Source: SZUA-22 sp963751695 (GTDB taxonomy: Bacteria > Bacteroidota > Ignavibacteria > Ignavibacteriales > Melioribacteraceae). Taken from it: a DNA stretch of 64,000 nucleotides. Shown in pieces: positions 18,129 to 27,214 of the stretch. The notes under the pieces are model-generated. The model ran no database searches. It was not told where the DNA came from and worked only from the letters and a program-made list of their open reading frames with translations. Made by a program: the position numbers and the translations under genes. The number at the start of each line of letters is the position of its first letter. Position 1 is the stretch's first letter. The stretch spans positions 248,001 through 312,000 of the forward strand of contig CAVVVP010000009.1 of NCBI GenBank assembly GCA_963751695.1, read 5' to 3'.

Positions 18129-18164
18129 TACAAAAAGACCTGTCTGATTTTTTGATTAGGAATA

Positions 18165-18191
18165 AAACCCGATTTTAAAAGAATCGGGTTT
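18165..18191 (-). terminator. Stem-loop terminator of the 16-haem gene
   Basis: AAACCCGATT / AATCGGGTTT forms a perfect 10-bp stem with a 7-nt loop, followed on the minus strand by TTAT. It lies downstream of the restored stop codon at 18217 and uses the same stem sequence as the terminator at 16497. Confidence 0.7.
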
Positions 18192-18216
18192 AAATAAATC
18201 AACGGAGGTGATATTA

Positions 18217-20763
18217 TTATTTAAGTAGAAGCATTTTTTTAGAACTACTAAACGAGCCTGCTTGAATTTTATAGAAATAAACACCTGAAGAAAGATTAGC
18301 GGCATTAAAATCAACAGAGTGATAACCAGCGGGCATCATTTCTTTAACTAGATTTTCAATAGTTACCATTTGATTCAAAAATCAATAAATTCGACATTTA
18401 CACTCTCAACAATAGAAAATGATATTTTGGTTGTAGGATTAAATGGGTTCGGATAGTTCTGATTCAGTCCGAATTTTTCAGGTACGTTTTCATTTTCGTG
18501 GACACCAACAATTCCATTTTCGTGGATGTTTTTTGAAAATCCAGATGCCCAAGCAACATCTTTGTTAGTATGACATCTTAAACAAACGAAGTCAAGAGTA
18601 ACAGAGGCATATCCATCTCCATCGAGAGTAACTAATGAACCATCTTCGTTGAACATTGCATCTTTAGTAACAGCATCAGTATTGATTGCAAAGATGTGAG
18701 TTTTTACATCACCTCTCCATCCATTACCGGCTTGCATTCCAACTGCTGACTTACTTGCTGGAGGCATATGACAAGCTACACAATCCAATCCCTTAGGTGA
18801 CCCATTCAATAAAATCTCTTTATCATTATGGCAGTCCTGACATTTATTATTAATTCCGCTAAGACCTTCACCTGCAACGTCTGGGTATCTCAAAGCAACA
18901 TGTGTGTTATGGCACATTGCACAAGTTAGATCCATTCCTTTCCCATCAGCATGTTTGGAAGCGCGCATTTCATTTATTTGTTCGTGATGCTTTATATAGC
19001 CACCACTTGCAGGAATTGCGTTAGTTGCTCCACCTCTTTGGTGACAATCACCGCAACGCTCTAATTCAAGTACGTTTCCTTGATTTGGTAATGCTACATT
19101 TGTAGGATCAGAAATATGATCTTTACCTGGACCATGACATCCTTCACATCTAATTCCAGATTGCGCGAAAGTTCCTAGGCCAGGAGTGTTTTCGTTCCAG
19201 CTACCTTCTTCAGATGGACCGGTTGAATGACATTGAAAACATCCATAATTGTAAGCTTTATCTTCACCTTTATGATACTCTACCCAACTTCCATCTTCTA
19301 AATTATATTGAGCTAAGCTATCGGAAGCTGTATCACCGGTAAAGATTTTACCATTATGGTCGATGAATCTTGCTTTCCAACCATATCCACCAATTACATA
19401 AGAGAAATCATCCCATGTTTTTCCAGAAGGTAGTTCAACTCCGGGAGTTGTGTTCTCTGGGTATGTAGGATGTGCGCCCATAACCATATTTAATTTATAA
19501 GGATGACCAGTTTTTTTATATTCTTGGTAAATGTTATATCCAGTGTTATCATTTACTTTATCGTGACATACTTGGCAAGTATTATCACCTACATAGTCTT
19601 CAGTAGTTATATTATTAGTATGAATATCTTTTGCATATTCTGAGGCCCATGCGACATCTTCTGCTTGGTGACATCTTAAGCAAGCATAATCTAAAGTTAC
19701 TGATGCTAAACCATTTCCATCGAGCGCAACTAAACTTCCATCTTCGTTGAACATTGCTTCCCTAGTTACAGGATCAGTATTAATAGCCATTATATGAGTC
19801 TTAACATCACCTCTCCAACCGTTACCAGCTTGCATTCCCACAGCAGATTTACTCGCAGGTGGCATATGGCAATCGATACAATCGGCTGATTTAGCTTTGC
19901 CATTTACTGTGACTTCTTTATTAGGGTGACATGCTTGGCAATTCTTTGTAATTGCATCAAGTCCTTGACCTGATACTTCAGGGTAGCGAAGAGCAATGTG
20001 AGCATCATGACAAGATGCGCAAGTTAATTCTGCACCATTGCCATCACCGTGCTTTGATGCGCGCATTTCGTTAATTTGCTCATGATGTTTAATATAGCCA
20101 CCACTTGCTGGAATTGCATTTGTTGCACCACCTCTTTGATGACACTCGCCGCATCTTTCCATTTTAAGAAAATCTCCAGAATTTGGAGGATCAACACTTC
20201 CCGGATTGGAGACGTGATCTCCACCAGGACCATGACACCCTTCGCATCTGATACCTGAATTCAGAGAATGTACCTAATCCAGGTGTGTTTTCATTCCAAC
20301 TTCCATCTTCCGATGGCCCAGTCGAATGACATTGGAAACAACCAAAATTGTAAGCTTTGTCTTCACCTTTGTGGTATTCAACCCAACCACTATTCTCTAG
20401 ATTATACTGAGCTAAACTATCTGAATCAGTATCACCTGTAAAGATCTTACCATTGTGATCTATAAATCTTGCTTTCCATCCATATCCACCTATTACATAA
20501 GAAAAGTCTGACCATGATTTTCCAGCAGGTAATTCAACACCAGGTGTTGTATTCTCAGGGTAAACAGGATGATCTCCATTTGTAGCATTCAGTTTATAAG
20601 GATGTCCAGTTTTCATATACTCTTCAACGATGTTGTAACCCATATCCTCGTTAACACGATTATGACATGTAATACATCTATCTGAACCAACATATTCTTG
20701 AGCTTTTAGAAGTGGAGCAATTAAAAAAGACACAAGAAATAGTGTAAATAATTTATTCTGCAT
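18217..20763 (-). CDS. Sixteen-haem cytochrome, two tandem octaheme units plus T9SS domain, two frameshifts
   Basis: Three reading frames make one gene. The first frame (20763 down to about 20260) has a signal peptide and two CxxCH. A one-base shift at GAATTC (20257-20262) moves into the frame that carries 14 more CxxCH. A second shift in a run of five A (18377-18381, plus strand) moves into the last 50 codons, which complete the sorting domain (GYHSVDFNAANLSSGVYFYK to KKMLLLK). With both bases corrected the product is about 848 residues, with 16 CxxCH in two similar units of about 368 residues, each containing CFQCHST, CEGCHGP, CG(E/D)CHQRGG and C(I/V)(D/A)CHMPPASKS. I infer a cell-surface electron-transfer protein. 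The shifts may be sequencing errors, phase variation or decay. Confidence 0.85.
18500..20697 (-). repeat. Tandem duplication of an octaheme module
   Basis: Unit 1 runs from about 20697 to 19594 and unit 2 from about 19593 to 18500. Both start with YVG(S/D)xxCxxCH and share GHPYKLN, TYPENTTPGVELP or a near copy, VIGGYGWKARFIDHNGKIFTG, YHKGEDKAYN and CHMPPASKSAVGMQAGNGW. The haem order is the same in both. Unit boundaries are approximate to about 30 bases. Confidence 0.85.
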
Positions 20764-20820
20764 AAATCCTCCAAATTGAGATTTTTTGTTGTTTTTCTAT
20801 GCCAAAATATCGATGTATTG

Positions 20821-20833
20821 ATCTTTTGTAAAG
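20821..20833 (-). promoter_or_regulatory. CTTTACAAAAGAT promoter box before the 16-haem gene
   Basis: This is the same 13-base element as before the nine-haem gene, 58 nt upstream of the start at 20763. TATTTT, 17 bases downstream, is a weak -10 candidate. Confidence 0.5.
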
Positions 20834-20842
20834 AAAACAATA

Positions 20843-20858
20843 ATGAAAAATTTTTCAT
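20843..20858. promoter_or_regulatory. 16-bp palindrome between the cytochrome gene and the two-component genes
   Basis: ATGAAAAA / TTTTTCAT is a perfect inverted repeat in the divergent region, 64 nt before the response regulator start. It could be an operator for that regulator or another dimeric factor. An A/T-rich palindrome of this length may also arise by chance. Confidence 0.35.
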
Positions 20859-20921
20859 ATTTGTTAAGTTCTTTATTTGCGATATATTTTTATATTTACT
20901 TCCGAAACCAATAAAACAAAT

Positions 20922-21587
20922 ATGAAGTTATTAACAGTTGAAGACGAAAAACAGCTTGCAGATTCTTTGAAAAAGAGTTTTGATGCAGAAGGATTTGAGA
21001 CCGTTGTACGTTACGATGGCGAAAATGGGTTAGAAGCAATCAGTTCTCAATCTTTTGATCTACTTTTACTCGATTGGAGAGTTCCGAAAGTTAGCGGAAT
21101 TGAGATCTGCAAACGGGTAAGAGAATCGAATCAGAAGGTTCCGATAATTCTATTAACTGCTCTTTCTGATATTAAGAATAAAATCGAAGCTTTTAAATAT
21201 GGTGCTGACGATTATATTACAAAACCATTTTCATTTGAAGAGGTACTAGCTAGAATTAATGCGGTTGTTAGGAGATCACAATCTAACATTAGCACAATCG
21301 ATTTTGATGATTATTCATTGAACCTCATTAACCATACGCTTGTAACTCCATCTGAAGAAATTAAACTTCCAGACATGGAATTCGAGTTACTTAAATATTT
21401 TCTAGAAAATAAGTCTGAAATTATTTCACGAGAAAAACTTTGCGAAGATGTATGGAAACTTCCATTCACTCCATCAACCAACGTAGTGGATGTGACAGTT
21501 AAGAACATACGTAAAAAATTGGAAGATATTTCAGAAAGAAAATATATTAAAACCGTATATGGAGAAGGATACATTTTCATTGCTTAA
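20922..21587 (+). CDS. OmpR/PhoB-family response regulator
   Basis: The receiver domain (about 1-115) has the acidic pair EDE, the phospho-acceptor Asp in LLLLDWRVP, a conserved Thr (LLTALS) and Lys (YITKPF). The C-terminal winged helix (about 125-221) has the OmpR-type pattern (LPDMEFELLKYFL, VVDVTVKNIRKKLE, IKTVYGEGYIF). The frame is open 15 codons further upstream, but MKLLTVEDE at 20922 is the standard start. The kinase gene overlaps its end by 29 nt. It diverges from the 16-haem gene, so regulation of the surface cytochromes is a reasonable guess but not shown. Confidence 0.93.
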   Translation: MKLLTVEDEKQLADSLKKSFDAEGFETVVRYDGENGLEAISSQSFDLLLLDWRVPKVSGIEICKRVRESNQKVPIILLTALSDIKNKIEAFKYGADDYITKPFSFEEVLARINAVVRRSQSNISTIDFDDYSLNLINHTLVTPSEEIKLPDMEFELLKYFLENKSEIISREKLCEDVWKLPFTPSTNVVDVTVKNIRKKLEDISERKYIKTVYGEGYIFIA

Positions 21588-22993
21588 AAAGAATAAACTT
21601 CCATTAATAACAAAATCTGTTAAGAAAAATTCAATTTGGGTCATCATTTCTTTGATGGCAGTATTTCTTGTATTTAACTTTTTTATGATGATTCAGCTTA
21701 ATTCTTATTTTAAGGACGCTGTTGATCTTAGACTTGAACATGAAATTGAGCACATACAACTTTCTGTTATATATAAGGCCGATTCGATTAAAATTATTTC
21801 ACAAACTGAATTTTTAGAGACTGATTTGACAGAAGTATCTGAGACTTCTTTTTTTCTACAGATTTACAATAATTCTGGTACGGTACTTTTCATTTCCGAG
21901 AATATGAATAGCTATGAACCAGTCCCAGTTGAATTTCCAATTTTTGATGAAGAATACTGACTTTAAAGATGTTCATATTAAATATACTGGACTGAGAACT
22001 GTTTACTCAAAACTAATCGATACTGAAGGAAATCAAGTTGGATATATCCAGCTTTCCACTCCAAAAGCTGCAATGAATGAGGTTGTAGAAAATGTTGTCT
22101 TATTTAATTTGTACTCATTACCTTTTGTGATTCTACTTTTTGGTTTAATTAGTTTCTTCTTTATTCGAAGAACTCTAAATCCCATTAATAAAATTATATA
22201 TTTGGCTGATGAGATAACTGCTACAAACATAAATAAGAGGATAAATTATGAGGCAGACAACGATGATGAATTTGGAAGATTAAGAGATACTCTCAACAGT
22301 CTATTTGAAAGATTAGAGTCCCAAATTGGACAAATAGCACAATTTTCTGATAATGCCTCGCATCAATTAATGACACCTTTAACTGCTATAAGTACGGAGT
22401 TAGAGTACATATTAAACAAGGGAGAGCCAAAGGAAGAATGTAGAGAATCATTTAATATTATAAAATACCAAACCGAGCAAATGATTAATATCGTAAAGCA
22501 CATTATATCAATCCTTGCAAAGGATTGTGAAGCATGTGTACCTTCGAACAAAGTATTCAATTTTGCAGCACTTATTAAGGAAGGCATTTCAAAGATGTTT
22601 AAGGATATGCCTGTTTCTTATAATATTGAAGAGAATGTATACCTTTTAGGGGCAGCTGATTATTTTAAGATGGTTATAGAAAATATAATTAATAATGCTC
22701 TCAAGTACTCATCAAATAAACCTGTAAAGCTTGTAGCGGAGATTATTGACCAGGAAGTAAAAATCAGTATTATAGATCAAGGTATTGGCATTCCCGACAA
22801 TGAAAAGCAGAAGATCTTTGAAAGATTTTATCGAAGTAAATATGTAGAGGATGAAGGGATTAAAGGTTACGGATTAGGTCTTAGCTTATGTGATTTAGTA
22901 GTTTCTAGAATGAATGGGAAAATTATAATTGAAGATAATGAACCTAGAGGATCAATATTCATAATTGAACTTCCTATTGTAGTTATGGATTAA
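21559..22993 (+). CDS. Sensor histidine kinase, interrupted by one frameshift
   Basis: Two overlapping frames make one kinase. The first (21559-21960) holds a transmembrane helix (WVIISLMAVFLVFNFFMMI) and the start of a periplasmic sensor. The second, entered near 21935-21955 by removing one base, continues NTDFKDVHIKYTG, then a second helix (YSLPFVILLFGLISFFFI), a HAMP-like linker, HisKA (ASHQLMTPL, His codon at 22361) and an ATPase domain (NIINNALKYSS, DQGIGIPDNEKQKIFERFYR, GYGLGLSL). It would phosphorylate the adjacent regulator. No start with a good ribosome site precedes the second part, so the frameshift would inactivate it unless it is an error. Confidence 0.85.
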
Positions 22994-23028
22994 TATTTAA
23001 CTTCCAATGAATCTAAAGTGTATCAGGA

Positions 23029-24178
23029 ATGAAAGAAAAATAAATTTTCTTTGATATTTATATATATACTTGTTCTAATTGTTGGATGTAAAGAAGAAAA
23101 TCCAACAGAACCTCAAAATACTCCCCCAGGAATTCCAAGCAATCCCGTTCCGAGCAGTGGAGCGATAGATCAAATGATAAATACTAAACTCTCATGGAGT
23201 GTAGTAGATTCTGAGAATGGTTCGCTTTTATATTCGGTTTATTTTGGAATGAATGAATCTCCGAATCTTTTAAAAGACAGTATTAAAATGAATAATTTTA
23301 ATCCAGGTTTTCTTCAACCATATACAACTTATTATTGGAAGATTTTTGCAAGTGATGGAGAATTGGGTTCGGAAGGAGAAGTTTGGAAATTTGTTACTGG
23401 GGCAGCACCAAGTAATTTTGAAACAGTTCTTGTTCCATCTGGGGAGTTTACTTATGGAAAATCAAATTCTCCTACATTGATTGAATATGATTTTGAGATA
23501 ATGAAATATGAAGTAACGAATAAGCAATTCCTTGACTTTCTGAACGAAGCTAATTTGAGTGGATATATATCAGTAATTGATAACCAAATTATTGGTAATT
23601 ATTCGGGCGATATCTTTTGGAAAGAAGGGGAGTATTTACTTTACAATTTAGATGCTACTTCGTTAGGATATAATATCAGTGTTATCAGTTGGGATGGAAA
23701 GAATTTCTCTATTGCATCAGAATATAAAAATCATCCGGTATTATATGTAACTTGGTTTGGAGCCAATGCATTTGCGAAATTTTATGGTTACCGATTGCCA
23801 AATGAATATGAATGGGAGAAGACAACTAGAGGGAGCACAGGTTTTTTATATCCTTGGGGTAATAGTATTTACGGAGCGGATGCTAACTTCTGGAACAGCA
23901 ACGATCCATGGGAGAGAGGAACAACTCCAGTTGGTTTTTATAATGGGGAAAATTCAACAAACGATCGTCCTTCACCGTATGGTACATATGACAATGTTGG
24001 AAATGTTTGGGAGTGGAATGAAGATTTCTGGGATAGTACTACAAATTATCATGTTCTAAGGGGAGGGGGTTGGAATATTAATGGTACAAATTATTACCTC
24101 AGAACTTACACCAGGGATTTAGCCTCTCCAGAAGTCTCAACACATTATATTGGTTTTAGATGTGTCAGAGATAAATAG
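23029..24178 (+). CDS. Lipoprotein with FGE/SUMF1-type domain, probable frameshift in the signal peptide
   Basis: The main frame can only start at a TTG (23051), which would give a signal peptide without basic residues. Removing one A from AAAAA at 23036-23040 joins it to an ATG at 23029 and gives MKENKFSLIFIYILVLIVGC, a textbook lipoprotein signal. After a fibronectin-like domain (about 25-115) comes a formylglycine-generating-enzyme-like fold (VPSGEFTYG, MKYEVTNKQFLDFLNEAN, YRLPNEYEWEKTTRG, YDNVGNVWEWNEDFW, RGGGWN, IGFRCVRD). The catalytic Cys pair of true FGE is not evident, so a binding role is as likely. It lies just after the kinase gene. Confidence 0.82.
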
Positions 24179-24206
24179 AATCTCACTGAAAATAATCAGT
24201 GAGATT
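24179..24206. terminator. Bidirectional stem-loop between convergent genes
   Basis: A perfect 11-bp stem (AATCTCACTGA / TCAGTGAGATT) with a 6-nt A-rich loop starts directly after the FGE-like gene and 14 nt before the ccmF stop on the other strand. Confidence 0.75.
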
Positions 24207-24219
24207 TCAATTTAAAGTT

Positions 24220-26640
24220 TTACTCAACATTTGCTTCTTTTGTTCTTCGAACCACAGAGATAATAAAACCGAGAACCATTGTTAAAGTACCAATCCAGAT
24301 TAGGGCGATAAATGGTTTAATACTAACATCAATCCACAGTGAACCGAGAACCGCTTCAATTTGTTGAGGTTCATTGGATCCGTCAGTTGTAATTTCTGAT
24401 AAAGATAATTCAACTGAGCCACCTGCATCTAAATTCAACATGTTTATACTAAGGTTTGCTTCTTCGATATTTACTCCAACATAAGATTTTTCACCACCGC
24501 GACTTTCCATCTTTGGTTCAACGGCATATTTCTTTCCGTTGTAATCAATCTCTAGCTGTGCACCAATAAAGAAATCTTTTCCAGATTGCATTGCTGCCAT
24601 AGCGTCCGAAGGAAAATTGAATTTTGTAAAAATGATCTTCGAATTATTAAATTCAGTAGTCTGACCTTTTGAGATAGTAACTTTGCTACTATTGGAATGA
24701 TCATGGTTGTTTTGTTTACCATCTTCATAGCTGACAGGAGATACATAGAAGTCTTTAGTGAACATTTTTAAAATGTCTGGGTCTCTCATCAAACTATTAT
24801 TAAAGCTTGAAATATACATTACAGGAGAAACAACATCTGAGCTACCTCCTTTAGCTACATCAATATTAAATTCATATTTTTCACCATTGTTAATCGGAGT
24901 ATATCCAGTAAATGTTAGGTCATATCCAAGAACTGATTTGGTTATACCTTCTTCCAATTCTACTTGTTTTTCAATTGAGAACCATCCTGTAGCAATTACT
25001 CCAAGCATAAATAGGGCAATACCTGTATGAGCAACGTACGCGCCAACAAATAATTTTTTCCCTTTAACGATTTTCCGAACCATATCAAGATTTATCAAAA
25101 GCATGAAAACTGCAGAAACTGTAAAGAGAATTGCCATGAAATCGGTTATTCCTCCAACCAAAACTATTAAAACGGATAAAACTAAAGTAATAATCAATGG
25201 AATTTTTAAACTATCCATTAATGTTTTATCAGTTGTTTTCTTCCAGCGAAGAAGCATACTTAATCCATTTAAAATTCCCATAATAATGGCGATTGGTAAA
25301 GTGAGTTCATTATAAAAGCTAAGTTCAACAGCAGAACCAAATATAGGTGCAGAAGTTCCAGCGATTACGATAATTGCAGAAGCGATTAAAGCAACTGCAC
25401 CTGTGAAAAGAGCAAGTTCTTTCGAAAGAACATTTTCTTCTGCAGTAAAAGTCTTTTCCAGATATTTCCATCTGTAGATTATTCCACCAAAACCTAGAAC
25501 CGTAAATGTTCCAATAAACAGAACTAGCAAGGTATAGACCATCATTCCAGGTGCAACGAATGAGTGAACAGACGCTTCACCAAGAATTCCACTTCTTGTT
25601 AAGAAAGTACTATACAGGACCAGCAAATAAGTTAGAATGGATAGGATAAGATTTGTCTTCACAAATCTTCCCGCGCCACCACCTGATTGAGTTTTATTCT
25701 GAACGAGCATTGTGTGAATAGCGGCAACACCAATTATCCATGGGACTAAACTTGAGTTTTCGACAGGATCCCAACCCCAGTAACCGCCCCAGCCAAGAAT
25801 ACTGTAAGCCCAATATCCGCCAAGCATAATAGCTAATCCAAGTATCATCATACCAGAGAGCAACCAAGGTAACGATTGTTTAACCCAATCACGATAATCG
25901 TTTTTAATTAATGCAGCAAAAGCAAATGCAAATGGGACTGTTGACATTGAGAATCCAACAAATAGCATTGGGGGATGTATTTGCATCCAGAAATTGTTTA
26001 ATAAAGGATTAAGTCCTTTTCCAAAAGCAATGAACTGATCTATGGTAACTCCACTATTGGCTAATAAGCCAACAAGTTGTTCATCAATCTTTACAAGATT
26101 TTGTCCAGAACCTCCATCTGAGAACATAAAATCTTGAATAAATGGAAAAGAAAGGTATGCTTGATTCAAGTTTTTAATATCTATAAAAGTGGGGTCACTC
26201 CAAATAAATGCAAAAGGATTTTTTAGACCAGGACTGACCATTATCAATAAAAAGCTTAATGCCAAAGTAAAGATCATCATTACTCTGCTTTCAAGGTCAC
26301 CTCGTTTGGAAGTGTACTCCAATAATACTAGACCAGCAATTGCTGTGAGTAGAAGCCATAGCATAAAACTTCCTTCCTGCCCAGCCCAAAAAGTTGAGAT
26401 CAGCATTCCAAGGCTTAAATCACTATTACTATAATTATATACATATTTAAATTGGTACTGATGCGATAGAAGCGCATTGAGCAGATAGGCTGATGCAGCA
26501 ATTACGGAAATCGTACTAGCGTGATAACCAATCCGAGCAAACTTTAGAGTATTAGAATAACCTTTGTAAGTTAAATAATACATTATAATTGAGAATACAC
26601 TTGCTATCAGAGCAAATGTAATTAAGATATTACCTACCAT
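24220..26640 (-). CDS. ccmF: Cytochrome c haem lyase subunit CcmF
   Basis: This 806-residue polytopic membrane protein carries the WWD haem-handling motif WGGYWGWDPVENSSLVPW and conserved flanking His-containing loops (QIHPPMLFVGF). About 15 hydrophobic segments and a long periplasmic domain near the C-terminus complete the CcmF plan. It would accept haem from CcmE and join it to CxxCH apocytochromes in the periplasm. It is last of four genes ccmC-ccmD-ccmE-ccmF read on the minus strand. No CcmH or thioredoxin-like CcmG gene is adjacent. Confidence 0.95.
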   Translation of the reverse strand: MVGNILITFALIASVFSIIMYYLTYKGYSNTLKFARIGYHASTISVIAASAYLLNALLSHQYQFKYVYNYSNSDLSLGMLISTFWAGQEGSFMLWLLLTAIAGLVLLEYTSKRGDLESRVMMIFTLALSFLLIMVSPGLKNPFAFIWSDPTFIDIKNLNQAYLSFPFIQDFMFSDGGSGQNLVKIDEQLVGLLANSGVTIDQFIAFGKGLNPLLNNFWMQIHPPMLFVGFSMSTVPFAFAFAALIKNDYRDWVKQSLPWLLSGMMILGLAIMLGGYWAYSILGWGGYWGWDPVENSSLVPWIIGVAAIHTMLVQNKTQSGGGAGRFVKTNLILSILTYLLVLYSTFLTRSGILGEASVHSFVAPGMMVYTLLVLFIGTFTVLGFGGIIYRWKYLEKTFTAEENVLSKELALFTGAVALIASAIIVIAGTSAPIFGSAVELSFYNELTLPIAIIMGILNGLSMLLRWKKTTDKTLMDSLKIPLIITLVLSVLIVLVGGITDFMAILFTVSAVFMLLINLDMVRKIVKGKKLFVGAYVAHTGIALFMLGVIATGWFSIEKQVELEEGITKSVLGYDLTFTGYTPINNGEKYEFNIDVAKGGSSDVVSPVMYISSFNNSLMRDPDILKMFTKDFYVSPVSYEDGKQNNHDHSNSSKVTISKGQTTEFNNSKIIFTKFNFPSDAMAAMQSGKDFFIGAQLEIDYNGKKYAVEPKMESRGGEKSYVGVNIEEANLSINMLNLDAGGSVELSLSEITTDGSNEPQQIEAVLGSLWIDVSIKPFIALIWIGTLTMVLGFIISVVRRTKEANVE

Positions 26641-26664
26641 TTGATCTTATCCTTTCAGTGGAAA

Positions 26665-27057
26665 TTATGAATTGGTTTCTTTGATATCGTATTGTGTTTC
26701 ATATTTTGATGGACATTTTGTTAAAATATCAGATGCTTGAAACACTCCATTATGATATTTGCCAGTAACGACAACACTTGTAGAAGATTCAAAGTTATTA
26801 GGAATAGCTCCGTTGTAGACAACTTTAAGCTCAACTCCGTTGTAGTCTTTCATGTAAAATGAAAAAACATTGTTAGATCTATCGATGTTGTAGTTCTTTT
26901 CTTTTACCCAAGAACCAGTTGCTTTTATTGTCCCGGAAACTTGTTGAATTTTTGCAAAATCTTCTTCGTATTTGATGTTTGTTTCAGTAAATAAATATCC
27001 CATAATTCCGAGAAATACTACAATTATAACACCGCCAAATATATATTTGTTATTCAT
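26665..27057 (-). CDS. ccmE: Periplasmic haem chaperone CcmE, Cys-type (CxxxY)
   Basis: The protein has one N-terminal membrane anchor (YIFGGVIIVVFLGIMGYLF) and the OB-fold of CcmE (VSGTIKATGSW, VVVTGKYHNGVFQASDILTKC). Classical CcmE binds haem covalently through His in HxxxY; here the site reads CPSKY (Cys codon 26713-26715), the CxxxY variant known from Desulfovibrio and some archaea. This points to the variant maturation system often called System I*. Its ATG overlaps the ccmD stop by four bases (ATGA), so translation is probably coupled. Confidence 0.93.
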   Translation of the reverse strand: MNNKYIFGGVIIVVFLGIMGYLFTETNIKYEEDFAKIQQVSGTIKATGSWVKEKNYNIDRSNNVFSFYMKDYNGVELKVVYNGAIPNNFESSTSVVVTGKYHNGVFQASDILTKCPSKYETQYDIKETNS

Positions 27058-27206
27058 GATTTATTTTCCTTTAGTTCAGTTTCGATCTCTTTTAATCTTT
27101 TATCTGTTGTTAGAAGGAACAAGAAAATTCCTGTCCAAATAATTAATGTAATACCCAAAACTATATATATTGAATTAGTCTCTAAAAACTCAAATAAGCC
27201 AGTCAA
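27054..27206 (-). CDS. ccmD: CcmD-like small membrane protein
   Basis: A 50-codon gene fills the gap between ccmC and ccmE. It starts at TTG, with GAGGTG five bases upstream overlapping the ccmC stop, and ends in an ATGA overlap with ccmE. The product has one transmembrane helix (IYIVLGITLIIWTGIFLFLL) followed by a charged tail (TDKRLKEIETELKENKS), as expected for CcmD, which helps release holo-CcmE from the CcmC complex. CcmD proteins are poorly conserved, so the call rests on size, topology and position. Confidence 0.82.
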   Translation of the reverse strand: MTGLFEFLETNSIYIVLGITLIIWTGIFLFLLTTDKRLKEIETELKENKS

Positions 27207-27214
27207 AAATCACC

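Noticed and set aside
20250..20270. Programmed ribosomal frameshift in the 16-haem gene
   Set aside because: There is no slippery heptamer or downstream structure at GAATTC, and the second copy of the same repeat is in frame without one.
18500..20697. Tandem DNA repeats as a CRISPR or satellite array
   Set aside because: There are only two long copies, both coding, with haem motifs in register; they are a gene-internal duplication.
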